Below, one piece after another: positions 54,741 to 63,657 of a stretch of 64,000 nt of DNA. The position numbers and the translations under genes were made by a program. The first letter of the stretch is position 1. Each line of letters opens with the position of its first letter. The notes under the pieces were generated by a model, which saw only the letters and a program-made list of their open reading frames with translations, did no database searches and was not told the DNA's origin. This DNA comes from DASQZK01 sp963732905 (lineage in GTDB: Bacteria; Bacteroidota; Bacteroidia; Bacteroidales; GCA-2748055). Location of the stretch: contig CAVTBM010000007.1 in the NCBI GenBank assembly GCA_963732905.1, positions 248,001 to 312,000 on the forward strand. The letters are read 5' to 3'.

Positions 54741-57404
54741 ATGATAAGTAATATTCTCATTATTTCAGTTTCCATGGTCTTTTTATGGCCAAAAAATGTG
54801 AAATGCCAGGATCCTGAAAATATTTCAGGTAAATCTTTTTTCGAAATTGTTGATCAGCATGATAAATTTAACCAAGATACATCATCTTTTTCGCGTTCAG
54901 TAGAGGAATCGGAGAATGAGGAAGAAGAGCTGTTTAACAGATGGGAATGGTTCTGGAGCAGCAGGATTGATAAAAACGGCGGGTTTAAAGAATACGGGAA
55001 ACAATTGAGACATTTGGCAATGACTGAGTCAGTTACTGCTTTACAAGAATCTTTTTCTTCTTTTTCATCTGTTAACTGGACTCCTCTAGGGCCAAATTCA
55101 TTTCCCGCAAATCCATGTAATAAGGATAATAATGGTCAATGTCAGGTACTCAGTATTTGGGCAAATTCCACTGATTTGTATGTAGGGTTAAATGGAGGAG
55201 GTCTTTGGAAAAGGAGCGGCACATCATGGGTAAACCTTACAGATTACACGTATGCGTTTTCAGTGACTGATATTGAAGTAGACAATACCGGTAAAATATA
55301 TATTGCAACCGGATGGGACGGTCAAAATGGATCTTTAAAAGGAGATGATATTTATGGAATGGGAGTGATCTATAGCAATGACGGAGGATCCACCTGGGTA
55401 ACGGATCGAATGACCAGCGTTCCGGATCAAGATTTATATATGGTAAAAATAATCCTTGACCCCACAAACAAAAATACTATTTACGCTTTGTCCAGATATA
55501 CTGTTTATAAATCGACTGATGGCGGGTATAACTGGGTTAATACTCATGCGCCCGTCCTACCTAATAATCAATGGTATAGAGATATGGTCTACAAGGAAAG
55601 TGAGCCCGGTACACTTTTCATTTGTTCAGATGGGCGAGATCACAATACAAACAGGGTAACCAATGGATTTATATATAAAACCAATAACGGTGGCGGAACC
55701 TGGTTAACAACGAATTACGCTGATAATCTTAAATATGGATCACAAACACCCCATTGGATGGAAATGGCTACTACTGCCGATGATTCCGATGCTATTTATT
55801 TAATTTATCGGGATGATTCCAACTATTCAACTCTTGAAAAATCACTTAATGAGGGTCTAACCTGGACAACTTTAGTGGATCAGGATTATATTTATACACG
55901 CGACCATATGATGTATAATATGACCATTTCACCTGAAAATTCAGACGAGATTTATATAGGTGGTATTTTTCAATATAAATACGATTATGCAAATCATGAA
56001 TTTGATCAAATTGGATCTTCATTACATGATGACTTAAGAGATTTTTATATTGTCACCTCCGGTGGAACGGAAACTATTTATCAGGGAAACGATGCCGGTA
56101 TTTATTCTTCAACCAATCATGGCTCTTCCTGGACGAATCTGACAGATGGCATTCAGGGTTCATTATTCTACGGCATTGCCAATTCTGATGCAAATCCTGA
56201 CATTTATATTGGGGGAGTCGGAGATTGCGGTACGCATTTTTATAATGGATCATCCTGGATTCATATGTGTCTTGGTGGTGATGGTGGTACTAGTCTGATC
56301 AATGACCACAACACTCAAAATATGATCGCGATGGTAAATGGCGATTACTATTACACAAAAAATGGTGGCTCAAATTGGTATTATACCGGACAATATGATC
56401 CACTTAAATATGATCCTCCCATTGTCTTACATCCTGTTTTAAACAAAATATATATATCTGCTGCATGGCAAAAAGTAAAAGTGTCGACTGATGAAGGTGT
56501 TACCTGGAACGACTATTCACCTCAATGGCCAAATGACCGTATTATGGCAATGGCAATTAGTAAATCCAATCCAAACTATTTTTATCTTACAAAAGATTTC
56601 TACTATGATACCGGAAATGGATGGACTCAGACTGTTACAATAGTACGTACTACTGATGATGGAAGTACATGGACCGATATCACTTCAAATCTTGGATCCA
56701 TCACAACGGAGGCTAAGATGACAGCTATTGAGGTTCATCCGGAGGATCCGGATAAAGTCTGGGTATGTTTTGGCGGATTATCCGCGGGTAAAAAAATATA
56801 TACCACCACCAACGGAGGCGGATACTGGACGAATATCAGCTACAATTTGCCTAACCTGCCCCTTGCCGATATAGAATATGATTATGTCAATCACATGATA
56901 TATGTTGCAAACGATGTTGGTGTTTATTATCTTGAAGAAGGGAAAACCTCGTGGCAGCGTTTGGGTGATCTGCCTTATGCGATTACAACCGGACTTTCAT
57001 TGAATAAAACTTCGGGAAAACTTTATGCATCAACCTGGGGAAGGGGCTTGTGGGAAACGGAGGATCTTCCTGAATGCTATGATGAAAATCCGCTGTATGT
57101 AACATCAATTGAAAGTTGGCACTCACCACAAAGTTTTTGTAATGATATTTATGTCCAGGAAGGCGGCCGGGTTGTAATAACTTCAGACATCACCCTGGCA
57201 CCGGGATGTACTTTGTACATAGAAGACAACGGGATGGTCACCATTTCGGGCGGACATCTGATCAATGGCAATACGGTTGTATTAAACGGCGGAAGAATTA
57301 CAATAGCCAATAATGGCAGCATCGAACTTTCCGATGGTGATGCTTTCAATACAGAAACAGGCGCTATTGTGGATATAGACTATGGCTCAATCAATAAAAA
57401 TTAA
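54741..57404 (+). CDS. Large secreted sortilin/BNR-type beta-propeller protein
   Basis: An 887-residue exported protein (signal peptide ~1-23, VKCQ). Residues ~100-770 are propeller repeats of the sortilin/VPS10 and BNR type with Asp-box-like motifs: YSNDGGSTW, YKSTDGGYNW, YKTNNGGGTW, YSSTNHGSSW, VSTDEGVTW, TTDDGSTW, TTTNGGGYW. The C-terminal ~110 residues (GGRVVITSDITLAPGCTLYI, NGNTVVLNGGRITIANNGSI) form short beta-solenoid-like repeats. Unlike both neighbours it has no T9SS sorting tail, although a C-terminal tail is normal in this group. It starts four bases after the preceding gene, so the three genes are likely one transcript. Substrate unknown. Confidence 0.85.
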   Translation: MISNILIISVSMVFLWPKNVKCQDPENISGKSFFEIVDQHDKFNQDTSSFSRSVEESENEEEELFNRWEWFWSSRIDKNGGFKEYGKQLRHLAMTESVTALQESFSSFSSVNWTPLGPNSFPANPCNKDNNGQCQVLSIWANSTDLYVGLNGGGLWKRSGTSWVNLTDYTYAFSVTDIEVDNTGKIYIATGWDGQNGSLKGDDIYGMGVIYSNDGGSTWVTDRMTSVPDQDLYMVKIILDPTNKNTIYALSRYTVYKSTDGGYNWVNTHAPVLPNNQWYRDMVYKESEPGTLFICSDGRDHNTNRVTNGFIYKTNNGGGTWLTTNYADNLKYGSQTPHWMEMATTADDSDAIYLIYRDDSNYSTLEKSLNEGLTWTTLVDQDYIYTRDHMMYNMTISPENSDEIYIGGIFQYKYDYANHEFDQIGSSLHDDLRDFYIVTSGGTETIYQGNDAGIYSSTNHGSSWTNLTDGIQGSLFYGIANSDANPDIYIGGVGDCGTHFYNGSSWIHMCLGGDGGTSLINDHNTQNMIAMVNGDYYYTKNGGSNWYYTGQYDPLKYDPPIVLHPVLNKIYISAAWQKVKVSTDEGVTWNDYSPQWPNDRIMAMAISKSNPNYFYLTKDFYYDTGNGWTQTVTIVRTTDDGSTWTDITSNLGSITTEAKMTAIEVHPEDPDKVWVCFGGLSAGKKIYTTTNGGGYWTNISYNLPNLPLADIEYDYVNHMIYVANDVGVYYLEEGKTSWQRLGDLPYAITTGLSLNKTSGKLYASTWGRGLWETEDLPECYDENPLYVTSIESWHSPQSFCNDIYVQEGGRVVITSDITLAPGCTLYIEDNGMVTISGGHLINGNTVVLNGGRITIANNGSIELSDGDAFNTETGAIVDIDYGSINKN

Positions 57405-57409
57405 CTACC

Positions 57410-58348
57410 ATGGCACGTTGCATAAAATTATTCCGTAATATTTTTAGTGTATCGTTGCTACTTGCACTGAGTGAGAGCCTGTTCTCCCAGGAATATATTC
57501 CCATGAATTTTAATGATGGATCTTGGGCTGAGAGTTATGATGGAGGACCTGCGGGTCCCTTTGAAGATATCTATAAGGATTGTTGTGGTGATACGACCAT
57601 TGATAATCGGAAGTATTATAAACTTTATGAACATAAACTGGTTTCCCCATATTTGGGGCCGCATTATACAACGCAAAGAGCATTAATCGGCTTCATAAGA
57701 AATACTCCAGACAAAAAGGTTCAATATATTCCAAATGGAGAGGCCGAACCGATAACGATCTATAATTTTAATCTTAGTATCGGCGATACTATTAAGGGAG
57801 AATACTACCCTTTGGAGGGGGATCGATGCTCTATTGTCGTTAAAGTCATAGATTCAGTTGAGATATCTGGCCGGTATCATAAAAGATACAGTGAATTTGG
57901 TGGTCAGGGTTATCCTTACGATCCCGATCCCTGTAATCCCCCTTCTTTAATTGAAGGTGTAGGATATTCAGTTGGCCTCTTAGGATATTTTTTATCATTC
58001 CAGGTTTGTGGAGAAATTACGTATTACTTAACTTACTATTCAGAATGTTCAGATCAGGATTCGGCTTGTGATCACTGTGGTTCATTATTTTCGGATGATA
58101 ATTATCTTTCACATCCAAACCTGAAAATCTTCCCCAATCCTTTTGATGATCATATAAACATCCGATCTGACCTGACATTGACGGCGATAAAAGTTTATGA
58201 TATATATGGCAGGGTGGTTTATGAAGTAAATTCGTTGATCACGACAAATAAAATCCTGGAAACCGGAGATTTAGCTCCCGGCTTATATTTCATAACAGTT
58301 CAGTTTGCGGATCATTCGATCAGTTCTTTAAAAATGATAAAAAATTGA
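57410..58348 (+). CDS. T9SS-sorted secreted protein, paralogue B
   Basis: A 312-residue exported protein (signal peptide ~1-26), paralogous to that at 53864: SQEYIPMNFNDGSWAESYDG, KVQYIPNGEAEPITIYNFNL, ISGRYHKRYSEFG, LIEGVGYSVGLLGYFLSF. It ends with a type A sorting tail (LKIFPNPFDDHINIRSDLTL ... GLYFITVQFADHSI ... KMIKN). Five Cys-containing stretches (DCCGD, CDHCGS) may form disulfides. It begins five bases after the propeller gene. Confidence 0.85.
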   Translation: MARCIKLFRNIFSVSLLLALSESLFSQEYIPMNFNDGSWAESYDGGPAGPFEDIYKDCCGDTTIDNRKYYKLYEHKLVSPYLGPHYTTQRALIGFIRNTPDKKVQYIPNGEAEPITIYNFNLSIGDTIKGEYYPLEGDRCSIVVKVIDSVEISGRYHKRYSEFGGQGYPYDPDPCNPPSLIEGVGYSVGLLGYFLSFQVCGEITYYLTYYSECSDQDSACDHCGSLFSDDNYLSHPNLKIFPNPFDDHINIRSDLTLTAIKVYDIYGRVVYEVNSLITTNKILETGDLAPGLYFITVQFADHSISSLKMIKN

Positions 58349-58354
58349 GCAAAT

Positions 58355-58466
58355 GGCGGCCGGCTTATACTATCTTCAGACATCACCCAGTCGCCGGGGT
58401 GTACCTGATCAGAGTTCAGTTTGCAGATCGTTCTTTTTATTCAATGAAGGCTATGAAGATAAAGTA
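58355..58466 (+). pseudogene. Chimeric remnant of a propeller gene and a T9SS tail
   Basis: 58355-58404 matches 57162-57211, within the C-terminal part of the 887-residue gene, at about 42 of 50 bases (CTTCAGACATCACCC identical in both). At 58404 it runs straight into a T9SS tail end: VYLIRVQFADRSFYSMKAMK, then IK and a TAG at 58464-58466, similar to the tail of the gene before it. The piece has no start and its first part is out of frame, so it is a relic of a deleted paralogue. Confidence 0.75.
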
Positions 58467-58468
58467 GG

Positions 58469-58509
58469 GGAAGTTATGGAGTTATGGAGTTATGAGGTTA
58501 TGGAGTTAT
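58469..58509 (+). repeat. GTTATGGA octamer array, left arm of second pair
   Basis: Five octamers (GAAGTTAT, GGAGTTAT, GGAGTTAT, GAGGTTAT, GGAGTTAT) directly after the remnant. They are complementary to the CATAACTC/CATAACTT part of the array at 58970-59100, so the two bracket a 460-base spacer. Confidence 0.85.
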
Positions 58510-58549
58510 TGGGAAAGGGATAAGTCAGGACTTCATTCGTTCCACCTCA

Positions 58550-58590
58550 CCCCCCCCCCCGGCCCCCTCTCCTGAAAGGCAGAGGGGGTG
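58550..58590. repeat. Poly-C tract and GC-rich hairpin module
   Basis: Eleven C (58550-58560) are followed by CCCCCTCT (58563-58570) pairing with AGAGGGGG (58581-58588) around a loop that itself can pair CCT/AGG. It recalls the CTCACCCC plus hairpin module inside the array at 52160-52200. Such tracts slip easily in replication. The rest of 58591-58901 is AT-rich and holds no gene I can support. Confidence 0.7.
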
Positions 58591-58901
58591 TTCACTCCGA
58601 TAAAATATGTTTTGAATCGAACGGTTTTCCGGTAACATTGCACAAGAAAATTTTATTTTATAAAGTACTCTTATGTCAGCTTATCTCATTAGAAGATGAA
58701 CCACTCTCCTGAAATGCCAATCTTTATACACATCTTTTTATCTTAATAAATCTATTACCATTTTATATCCGTTGTAATTGTCATTAAATCTGTCCAGACC
58801 CGTTTTTAATGATATATAACCTGGTGGTCCCTGTGAATTGTATCAACTCCACCCACTTAATCGCGCGAATGCCCATTAGAGTATTTTGTGGATAAGTATT
58901 T

Positions 58902-58924
58902 TTCGGTTTTACCGGACAACAGTG
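58902..58924 (+). repeat. 23-bp dispersed repeat, copy 2
   Basis: Same as 52451-52473 except one base (ACCGG for AACGG). It lies 46 bases before the start of the octamer array at 58970, whereas copy 1 lies about 11 bases after an array. Confidence 0.7.
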
Positions 58925-58969
58925 GTTTTTCATTCAATATTCAGATCTCCATCTCCGAATCATTCGATA

Positions 58970-59100
58970 TCCCTAACTCCCTAACTCCCTAACTCCCTAA
59001 CTCCCTAACTCCTAACTCCCTAACTCCCTAACTCCCTAACTCCATAACTTCATAACTTCATAACTTCATAACTCCATAACCCCATAACTTCATAACTCCT
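58970..59100 (-). repeat. CTAACTCC/CATAACTT octamer array, right arm of second pair
   Basis: About sixteen octamers: first CTAACTCC units, then from 59042 ATAACTTC and CATAACTC units. Reverse complement of the array at 58469-58509 and of the type at 32051-32110. The following 59101-59323 contains no recognised gene or clear promoter before tkt. Confidence 0.87.
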
Positions 59101-59323
59101 TCCCCTGTCCCATCCCTGCCCGTGCCTTGTTGAACAAATTCCACACTACCCACTATCTTAAAGAAATGACTTTCAGCCTTCTGCCTGTCAAACAGATCAT
59201 TTCCATGGTTTGAAGATCTGCGTGAAAGGATGGCATGGTTTTCCCTCTTTTATGGAGCATTAGGGAAAGATGCTGGATATCATGAATAAGAAAACGCGAT
59301 AAGCGGAAAAAGAGGGAAATATC

Positions 59324-61345
59324 ATGTATGATAAAAAACTAGAACAATTATGTATCAATACAATCAGGACGCTGGCCATGGATGCCGTACAAAAAGCGGG
59401 ATCGGGTCATCCGGGCACGGCCATGGCCCTGGCACCGGCGGCTTTTGTGTTGTGGGACAGGATCATGAAATATAATCCCCGTGATCCTTCGTGGTTTAAC
59501 CGTGACCGTTTTGTGTTATCCAACGGTCATGCATCCATTCTTCAGTATTCGATGCTTCACCTTACGGGGTACCATCTTCCGCTGGAAGAGATCAAAAATC
59601 TAAGAATGTGGGGCAGTCTCACTCCCGGGCATCCCGAATACGGACTTACTGAGGGTATCGAAACGACCACGGGCCCTCTCGGGCAGGGATTCATGACGGC
59701 CATGGGGATGGCCATGGCGGAAGCTCACCTGGCCGCCCGCTTTAACAGGAAGGATTTTCCGGTCATAGACCATTACGTGTATGGTTTCTGCAGTGACGGC
59801 GATCTTATGGAAGGGGCTTCGAATGAGGCAGCTTCCCTGGCCGGTCACTTCGGCCTGGGAAAACTCATCTTCCTGTATGATAACAATCATATAACCATTG
59901 ACGGAAAGACGGAGATAACCTATTCCGACGATGTGACCAAACGCTTCGAAGGCTACAACTGGCATGTCACGGATCTCGGCGACCATGCCAATGACACTGA
60001 GAAAATTTATGACGCTTTGCGGGAAGCTCAGCAGGTAAAGGACAAACCTTCACTCATCATTCTCCGGACGCATATTGCTTACGGATCTCCCGGCAAACAG
60101 GATTCACCGGAAGCCCATGGCTCACCCCTTGGTGAGGAGGAGGTAAGAAAAACAAAAGAAGCCTATGGCTGGCCTGCTGACAAGACCTTTTATATCCCTC
60201 CTGAGGTCTGGGAATATATGAATAAAGCGATATCCAGGGGTGAAAAATATGAAGAGGAATGGAACAACCTTTACTCTGTATACAAAGAAAAGCATCAACA
60301 TGCCTGGAGCCTTCTCGAAAAGGGTCGCGCAATGGAACTCGAGGACAACTGGGACATCGATATACCCGAGTTTGAGCCGGAGGACGGTCCCCTGGCCACA
60401 CGCAAGGCTTCTGAGAAAGTCATTAATGCCTTTTGCGGCCATATCCCTTACCTCGTTGGTGGCAGCGCTGACCTGGCAGCCTCGACAAAAACCCTGATGA
60501 ACGACTCGGGTTATTTTGAAAAGGAAAAATACCAGAACAGGAATATCGCCTGGGGTATACGCGAACATGTCATGGCCGGAGCCACATCGGGGATCACCCT
60601 TCACGGTGGATTGAGAGCTTTTGCTTCAACCTTCTTCATCTTTTCGGATTATGCCCGGCCGGCAATACGGCTGGCAGCGTTGATGGGAATACCCACCATT
60701 TATGTTTTTACTCATGATTCGATCGGATTGGGCGGCGACGGACCTACCCATCAGCCTGTTGAACACCTGGCTTCGTTCAGGGCCATGCCGGGAATTTTTG
60801 TGTTCCGTCCGGCTGATGCCAATGAGGTGTCGTATGCCTGGAGAGCCATGCTTCAGCGCAAAGAGGGGCCGTCCATTATGGTGCTCACCCGTCAGGACGT
60901 ACCGGTTCTCGACAGGAATAAATTTGCCAGCGCCGCCGGTGTTCTCAGCGGCGGTTATGTGATCTCGGAGGAACAGGGAAACAGACCTGATGTCATACTC
61001 ATCGCCACGGGATCAGAGGTCTCCCTGGCACTGGATGCCCAGGAGAAACTCACCGGTATGGATATCGATTCCCGGGTCGTGAGTATGCCTTGCTGGGAGC
61101 TGTTCAGACAACAGGATGACGTGTATAAAAATGCTGTTCTCCCGCCGTACATTCACGAAAGGGTCGCCATTGAAGCAGGCTCATCCTTCGGCTGGAGGGA
61201 ATGGGTTGGCAGCAGCGGCGTCGTGCTTTCGGTCGATCGTTTTGGATCGAGTGCAAACTACCAGGACATTTTTGATCACTACGGGTTTACCGTGAACGAG
61301 CTGGTTAAAAAAGTTCAGCGTTCCATAAAAATAGCCCAGACATGA
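59324..61345 (+). CDS. tkt: Transketolase
   Basis: A 673-residue thiamine-diphosphate enzyme (EC 2.2.1.1) that moves two-carbon units between sugar phosphates in the non-oxidative pentose phosphate pathway. The start MYDKKLEQLCINTIRTLAMD fits. Signatures: GHPGTAMALAPAAFVLWDRI, the ThDP motif CSDGDLMEGASNEAASLAGH with LIFLYDNNHITIDG, GIREHVMAGATSGI and HDSIGLGGDGPTHQPVEHLA, the last with the substrate His. Length is the full single-chain form. It overlaps rpiB by four bases and opens a pentose phosphate operon. Confidence 0.97.
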   Translation: MYDKKLEQLCINTIRTLAMDAVQKAGSGHPGTAMALAPAAFVLWDRIMKYNPRDPSWFNRDRFVLSNGHASILQYSMLHLTGYHLPLEEIKNLRMWGSLTPGHPEYGLTEGIETTTGPLGQGFMTAMGMAMAEAHLAARFNRKDFPVIDHYVYGFCSDGDLMEGASNEAASLAGHFGLGKLIFLYDNNHITIDGKTEITYSDDVTKRFEGYNWHVTDLGDHANDTEKIYDALREAQQVKDKPSLIILRTHIAYGSPGKQDSPEAHGSPLGEEEVRKTKEAYGWPADKTFYIPPEVWEYMNKAISRGEKYEEEWNNLYSVYKEKHQHAWSLLEKGRAMELEDNWDIDIPEFEPEDGPLATRKASEKVINAFCGHIPYLVGGSADLAASTKTLMNDSGYFEKEKYQNRNIAWGIREHVMAGATSGITLHGGLRAFASTFFIFSDYARPAIRLAALMGIPTIYVFTHDSIGLGGDGPTHQPVEHLASFRAMPGIFVFRPADANEVSYAWRAMLQRKEGPSIMVLTRQDVPVLDRNKFASAAGVLSGGYVISEEQGNRPDVILIATGSEVSLALDAQEKLTGMDIDSRVVSMPCWELFRQQDDVYKNAVLPPYIHERVAIEAGSSFGWREWVGSSGVVLSVDRFGSSANYQDIFDHYGFTVNELVKKVQRSIKIAQT

Positions 61346-61791
61346 AGGTAAGTATAGCACGTGATCATGCCGGTGTCCAGTATGCCGGGATGTTAAAAGA
61401 GGAAATTATCCGGAAAGGGTACGAGCTGGTACCTCTGGACCCGGATATCGCATTTGATGATTATCCCGACGCTGCTGAGGTTCTGGCCAAAGCCATCATG
61501 GAAGGCAGGACAGACCGGGGTATCCTGCTATGCGGAAGCGGGGTGGGGGTGTCCGTTGCGGCCAACAAGTTCCCAGGCATTCGCGCTGCCGTATGCCACG
61601 ACAGCTATTCGGCACACCAGGGCGTTGAACACGACCGGATGAATATTCTCTGTATCGGTCAGAGAGTCATCGGCGAAGAGCTGGCAAGGGAAATTGCAAA
61701 TATTTTCCTGGAAGCCGTTCCCTCTGTAGAGGAGAGACATGTTCGCCGCTCGGAGAAAATTGATACAATTGAAAAAAAACATTTTAAATAA
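61342..61791 (+). CDS. rpiB: Ribose-5-phosphate isomerase B
   Basis: A 149-residue RpiB/LacAB-family isomerase (EC 5.3.1.6), linking ribulose-5-phosphate and ribose-5-phosphate. It starts MKVSIARDHAG, has the active-site Cys in GILLCGSGVGVSVAANKFPG, and ARDH/HDSYSAHQGVEHDRMNI for phosphate binding. The start overlaps the tkt stop (ATGA), so the two are coupled; transaldolase follows after 12 bases. Confidence 0.95.
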   Translation: MKVSIARDHAGVQYAGMLKEEIIRKGYELVPLDPDIAFDDYPDAAEVLAKAIMEGRTDRGILLCGSGVGVSVAANKFPGIRAAVCHDSYSAHQGVEHDRMNILCIGQRVIGEELAREIANIFLEAVPSVEERHVRRSEKIDTIEKKHFK

Positions 61792-61803
61792 GAGGAAAGC
61801 CTT

Positions 61804-62934
61804 ATGAAAAAGTTTGATAAACTTCTGGAATACGGACAGAGTTACTGGCTCGATAACCTGTCGAGAGAAATTTTAAAAAACGGGGAACTGAAGAACAGGA
61901 TCGAAAATGAAGGATTAAGAGGGATCACCTCAAATCCGAAAATATTCAATACGGCCATGACCCAGGGACATCTGTACGATGAACAGATCATGAGCATGGC
62001 AGAAAAGGGTAAAAGGCCTGATGAGATCTATGAAGACCTGGCTGTGAAAGATATCCAGGATGCCTGCGATATGCTCCGGGGAGTCTACAATTCATCGGAG
62101 GGCGTTGACGGTTTTGTCAGTCTTGAAGTATCGCCTCACCTGGCCAGGGACGCCGCAAAGACCATGGCCGACGCCCGCAGACTTTTCAGGATCGTAGGCC
62201 GGCCCAATTGTTTTATCAAGATTCCAGGCACCACTGAGTGCCTGCCGGCCATAGAACAAATGCTGTATGAAGGGATCAATATCAATATTACCCTCCTGTT
62301 CTCCATTCAAAGTTATGAGGATGTTGCCGAAGCCTATATCCGTGCGGTGGAGAGAAGGCTGAAAGAAGGCATGCCGGTGAACAAACTGGCGTCTGTAGCC
62401 AGCTTCTTCCTGAGCCGTATTGACGTTCTGGTCGATCATAAACTGCATGATGAGATCATACCCCGGTTAAGCGGTGAGAAAAAAATTATGGCAGGAAATC
62501 TGCTTGGTCAGTCGGCCGTTGCCAGCGCGAAAATCGCCTACCAGAGTTTTGAAAAGATTTTTTCAGGAGAGCGCTGGGAAAAACTGGCATCCAAAGGTGC
62601 CAGGGTTCAGCGGCCGCTTTGGGCAAGCACGAGTAACAAAACCGAAGGGTATCGCGATACACGGTATGTCGAACCTCTGATTGGTCAGCATACGGTAAAT
62701 ACTATGCCGGATGAGACCATTGAAGCGTTTAAAGACCATGGCATCCTTGAACCCGGTACCATTCTGAAAGACACGGATAAAGCATTCCGGGTATTTTCTG
62801 ATCTTGAACAAACAGGCATCAGCATGGAACAAGTGACCGGCCAGCTTGTTGAAGAAGGGATCGATAAGTTTATTAAACCCTATGATGCCCTGCTGGATTC
62901 CATTAAGGAAAAGGCCACTCACGTTGTTCACTGA
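61804..62934 (+). CDS. tal: Transaldolase
   Basis: A 376-residue transaldolase (EC 2.2.1.2) that moves a dihydroxyacetone unit in the non-oxidative pentose phosphate branch. It is the longer type also seen in actinobacteria and cyanobacteria: LRGITSNPKIFNTAMTQG, VSLEVSPHLARDA, IKIPGTTECLPAIEQML, NINITLLFSIQSYEDVAEAY, RPLWASTSNKTEGYRDTRYV with the Schiff-base lysine region, then EPLIGQHTVNTMPDETI. Usual actinobacterial forms read GTKNP where SNKTEG stands here; the lysine is kept. Third gene of the operon. Confidence 0.94.
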   Translation: MKKFDKLLEYGQSYWLDNLSREILKNGELKNRIENEGLRGITSNPKIFNTAMTQGHLYDEQIMSMAEKGKRPDEIYEDLAVKDIQDACDMLRGVYNSSEGVDGFVSLEVSPHLARDAAKTMADARRLFRIVGRPNCFIKIPGTTECLPAIEQMLYEGININITLLFSIQSYEDVAEAYIRAVERRLKEGMPVNKLASVASFFLSRIDVLVDHKLHDEIIPRLSGEKKIMAGNLLGQSAVASAKIAYQSFEKIFSGERWEKLASKGARVQRPLWASTSNKTEGYRDTRYVEPLIGQHTVNTMPDETIEAFKDHGILEPGTILKDTDKAFRVFSDLEQTGISMEQVTGQLVEEGIDKFIKPYDALLDSIKEKATHVVH

Positions 62935-63026
62935 TCGGGAAATAGTTTTAAAACAGGATGTCCGCCGGTGATTGCAGTAACACACTCGCAGTGCTTTGAC
63001 GGGCATGTCTGAAAAGATAAACAGGT

Positions 63027-63644
63027 ATGCAAAACAATCAGCAGTTTAAAGCCATTTTTTTTGATGTCGGCGGGGTTTGCCTCACCAACGGCTGGGATGA
63101 GAAGTCGAGGGAAGAGGCCGCGAAGGTATTTTCACTGGATTATTCGTCGGTGGAGGCAATTCATGAAACGATATCCGAGGACCTGGAAAAAGGTGACCTG
63201 ACACTTGAAGATTATATCGATGCCGTCTATTTTACGGAAAAACGTGAATTTTCGAGGGAGGATATTTTACGATTTATGAAGGAACAGAGCCGTCGTTACG
63301 ATTCTACGCTTGACATTCTCGGGAAACTTAAAATGGAGGGCAAATATCGTCTCTCCACCATCAACAACGAATCGATGGTTCTGAATATGTTCCGCATTGA
63401 GAAGTTCGGATTACGGAACTATTTTGACTCTTTTTTCAGTTCCTGTTTCCTGCACATGCGTAAACCGGAGGAACGGATCTTCAGAGCCGTTATCCAAATC
63501 ACCGGTCAGTGCGCGGAGGAATGCCTTTTTATTGATGACCGGGAAGAGAACATTGTGGCTGCCATGATTGAAGGATTCAATTGCATTCATCTTCCGCGGG
63601 TCGACGAACTGGGAAATCGCTTAAAAGAATTTAATATAATATAA
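63027..63644 (+). CDS. HAD-superfamily hydrolase
   Basis: A 205-residue haloacid dehalogenase-type phosphatase. Motif I reads FFDVGGVCLTNGW; the second Asp of the common DxD is replaced by Gly, as in epoxide-hydrolase N-terminal-like and YihX-like members. Motif II is STINNES, motif III the Lys in MRKPEERIF, motif IV CLFIDDREENI. It lies within the pentose phosphate operon, between tal and gnd, so it may remove damaged or surplus sugar phosphates; this is inference. Confidence 0.88.
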   Translation: MQNNQQFKAIFFDVGGVCLTNGWDEKSREEAAKVFSLDYSSVEAIHETISEDLEKGDLTLEDYIDAVYFTEKREFSREDILRFMKEQSRRYDSTLDILGKLKMEGKYRLSTINNESMVLNMFRIEKFGLRNYFDSFFSSCFLHMRKPEERIFRAVIQITGQCAEECLFIDDREENIVAAMIEGFNCIHLPRVDELGNRLKEFNII

Positions 63645-63657
63645 TGTAATAACAGTT

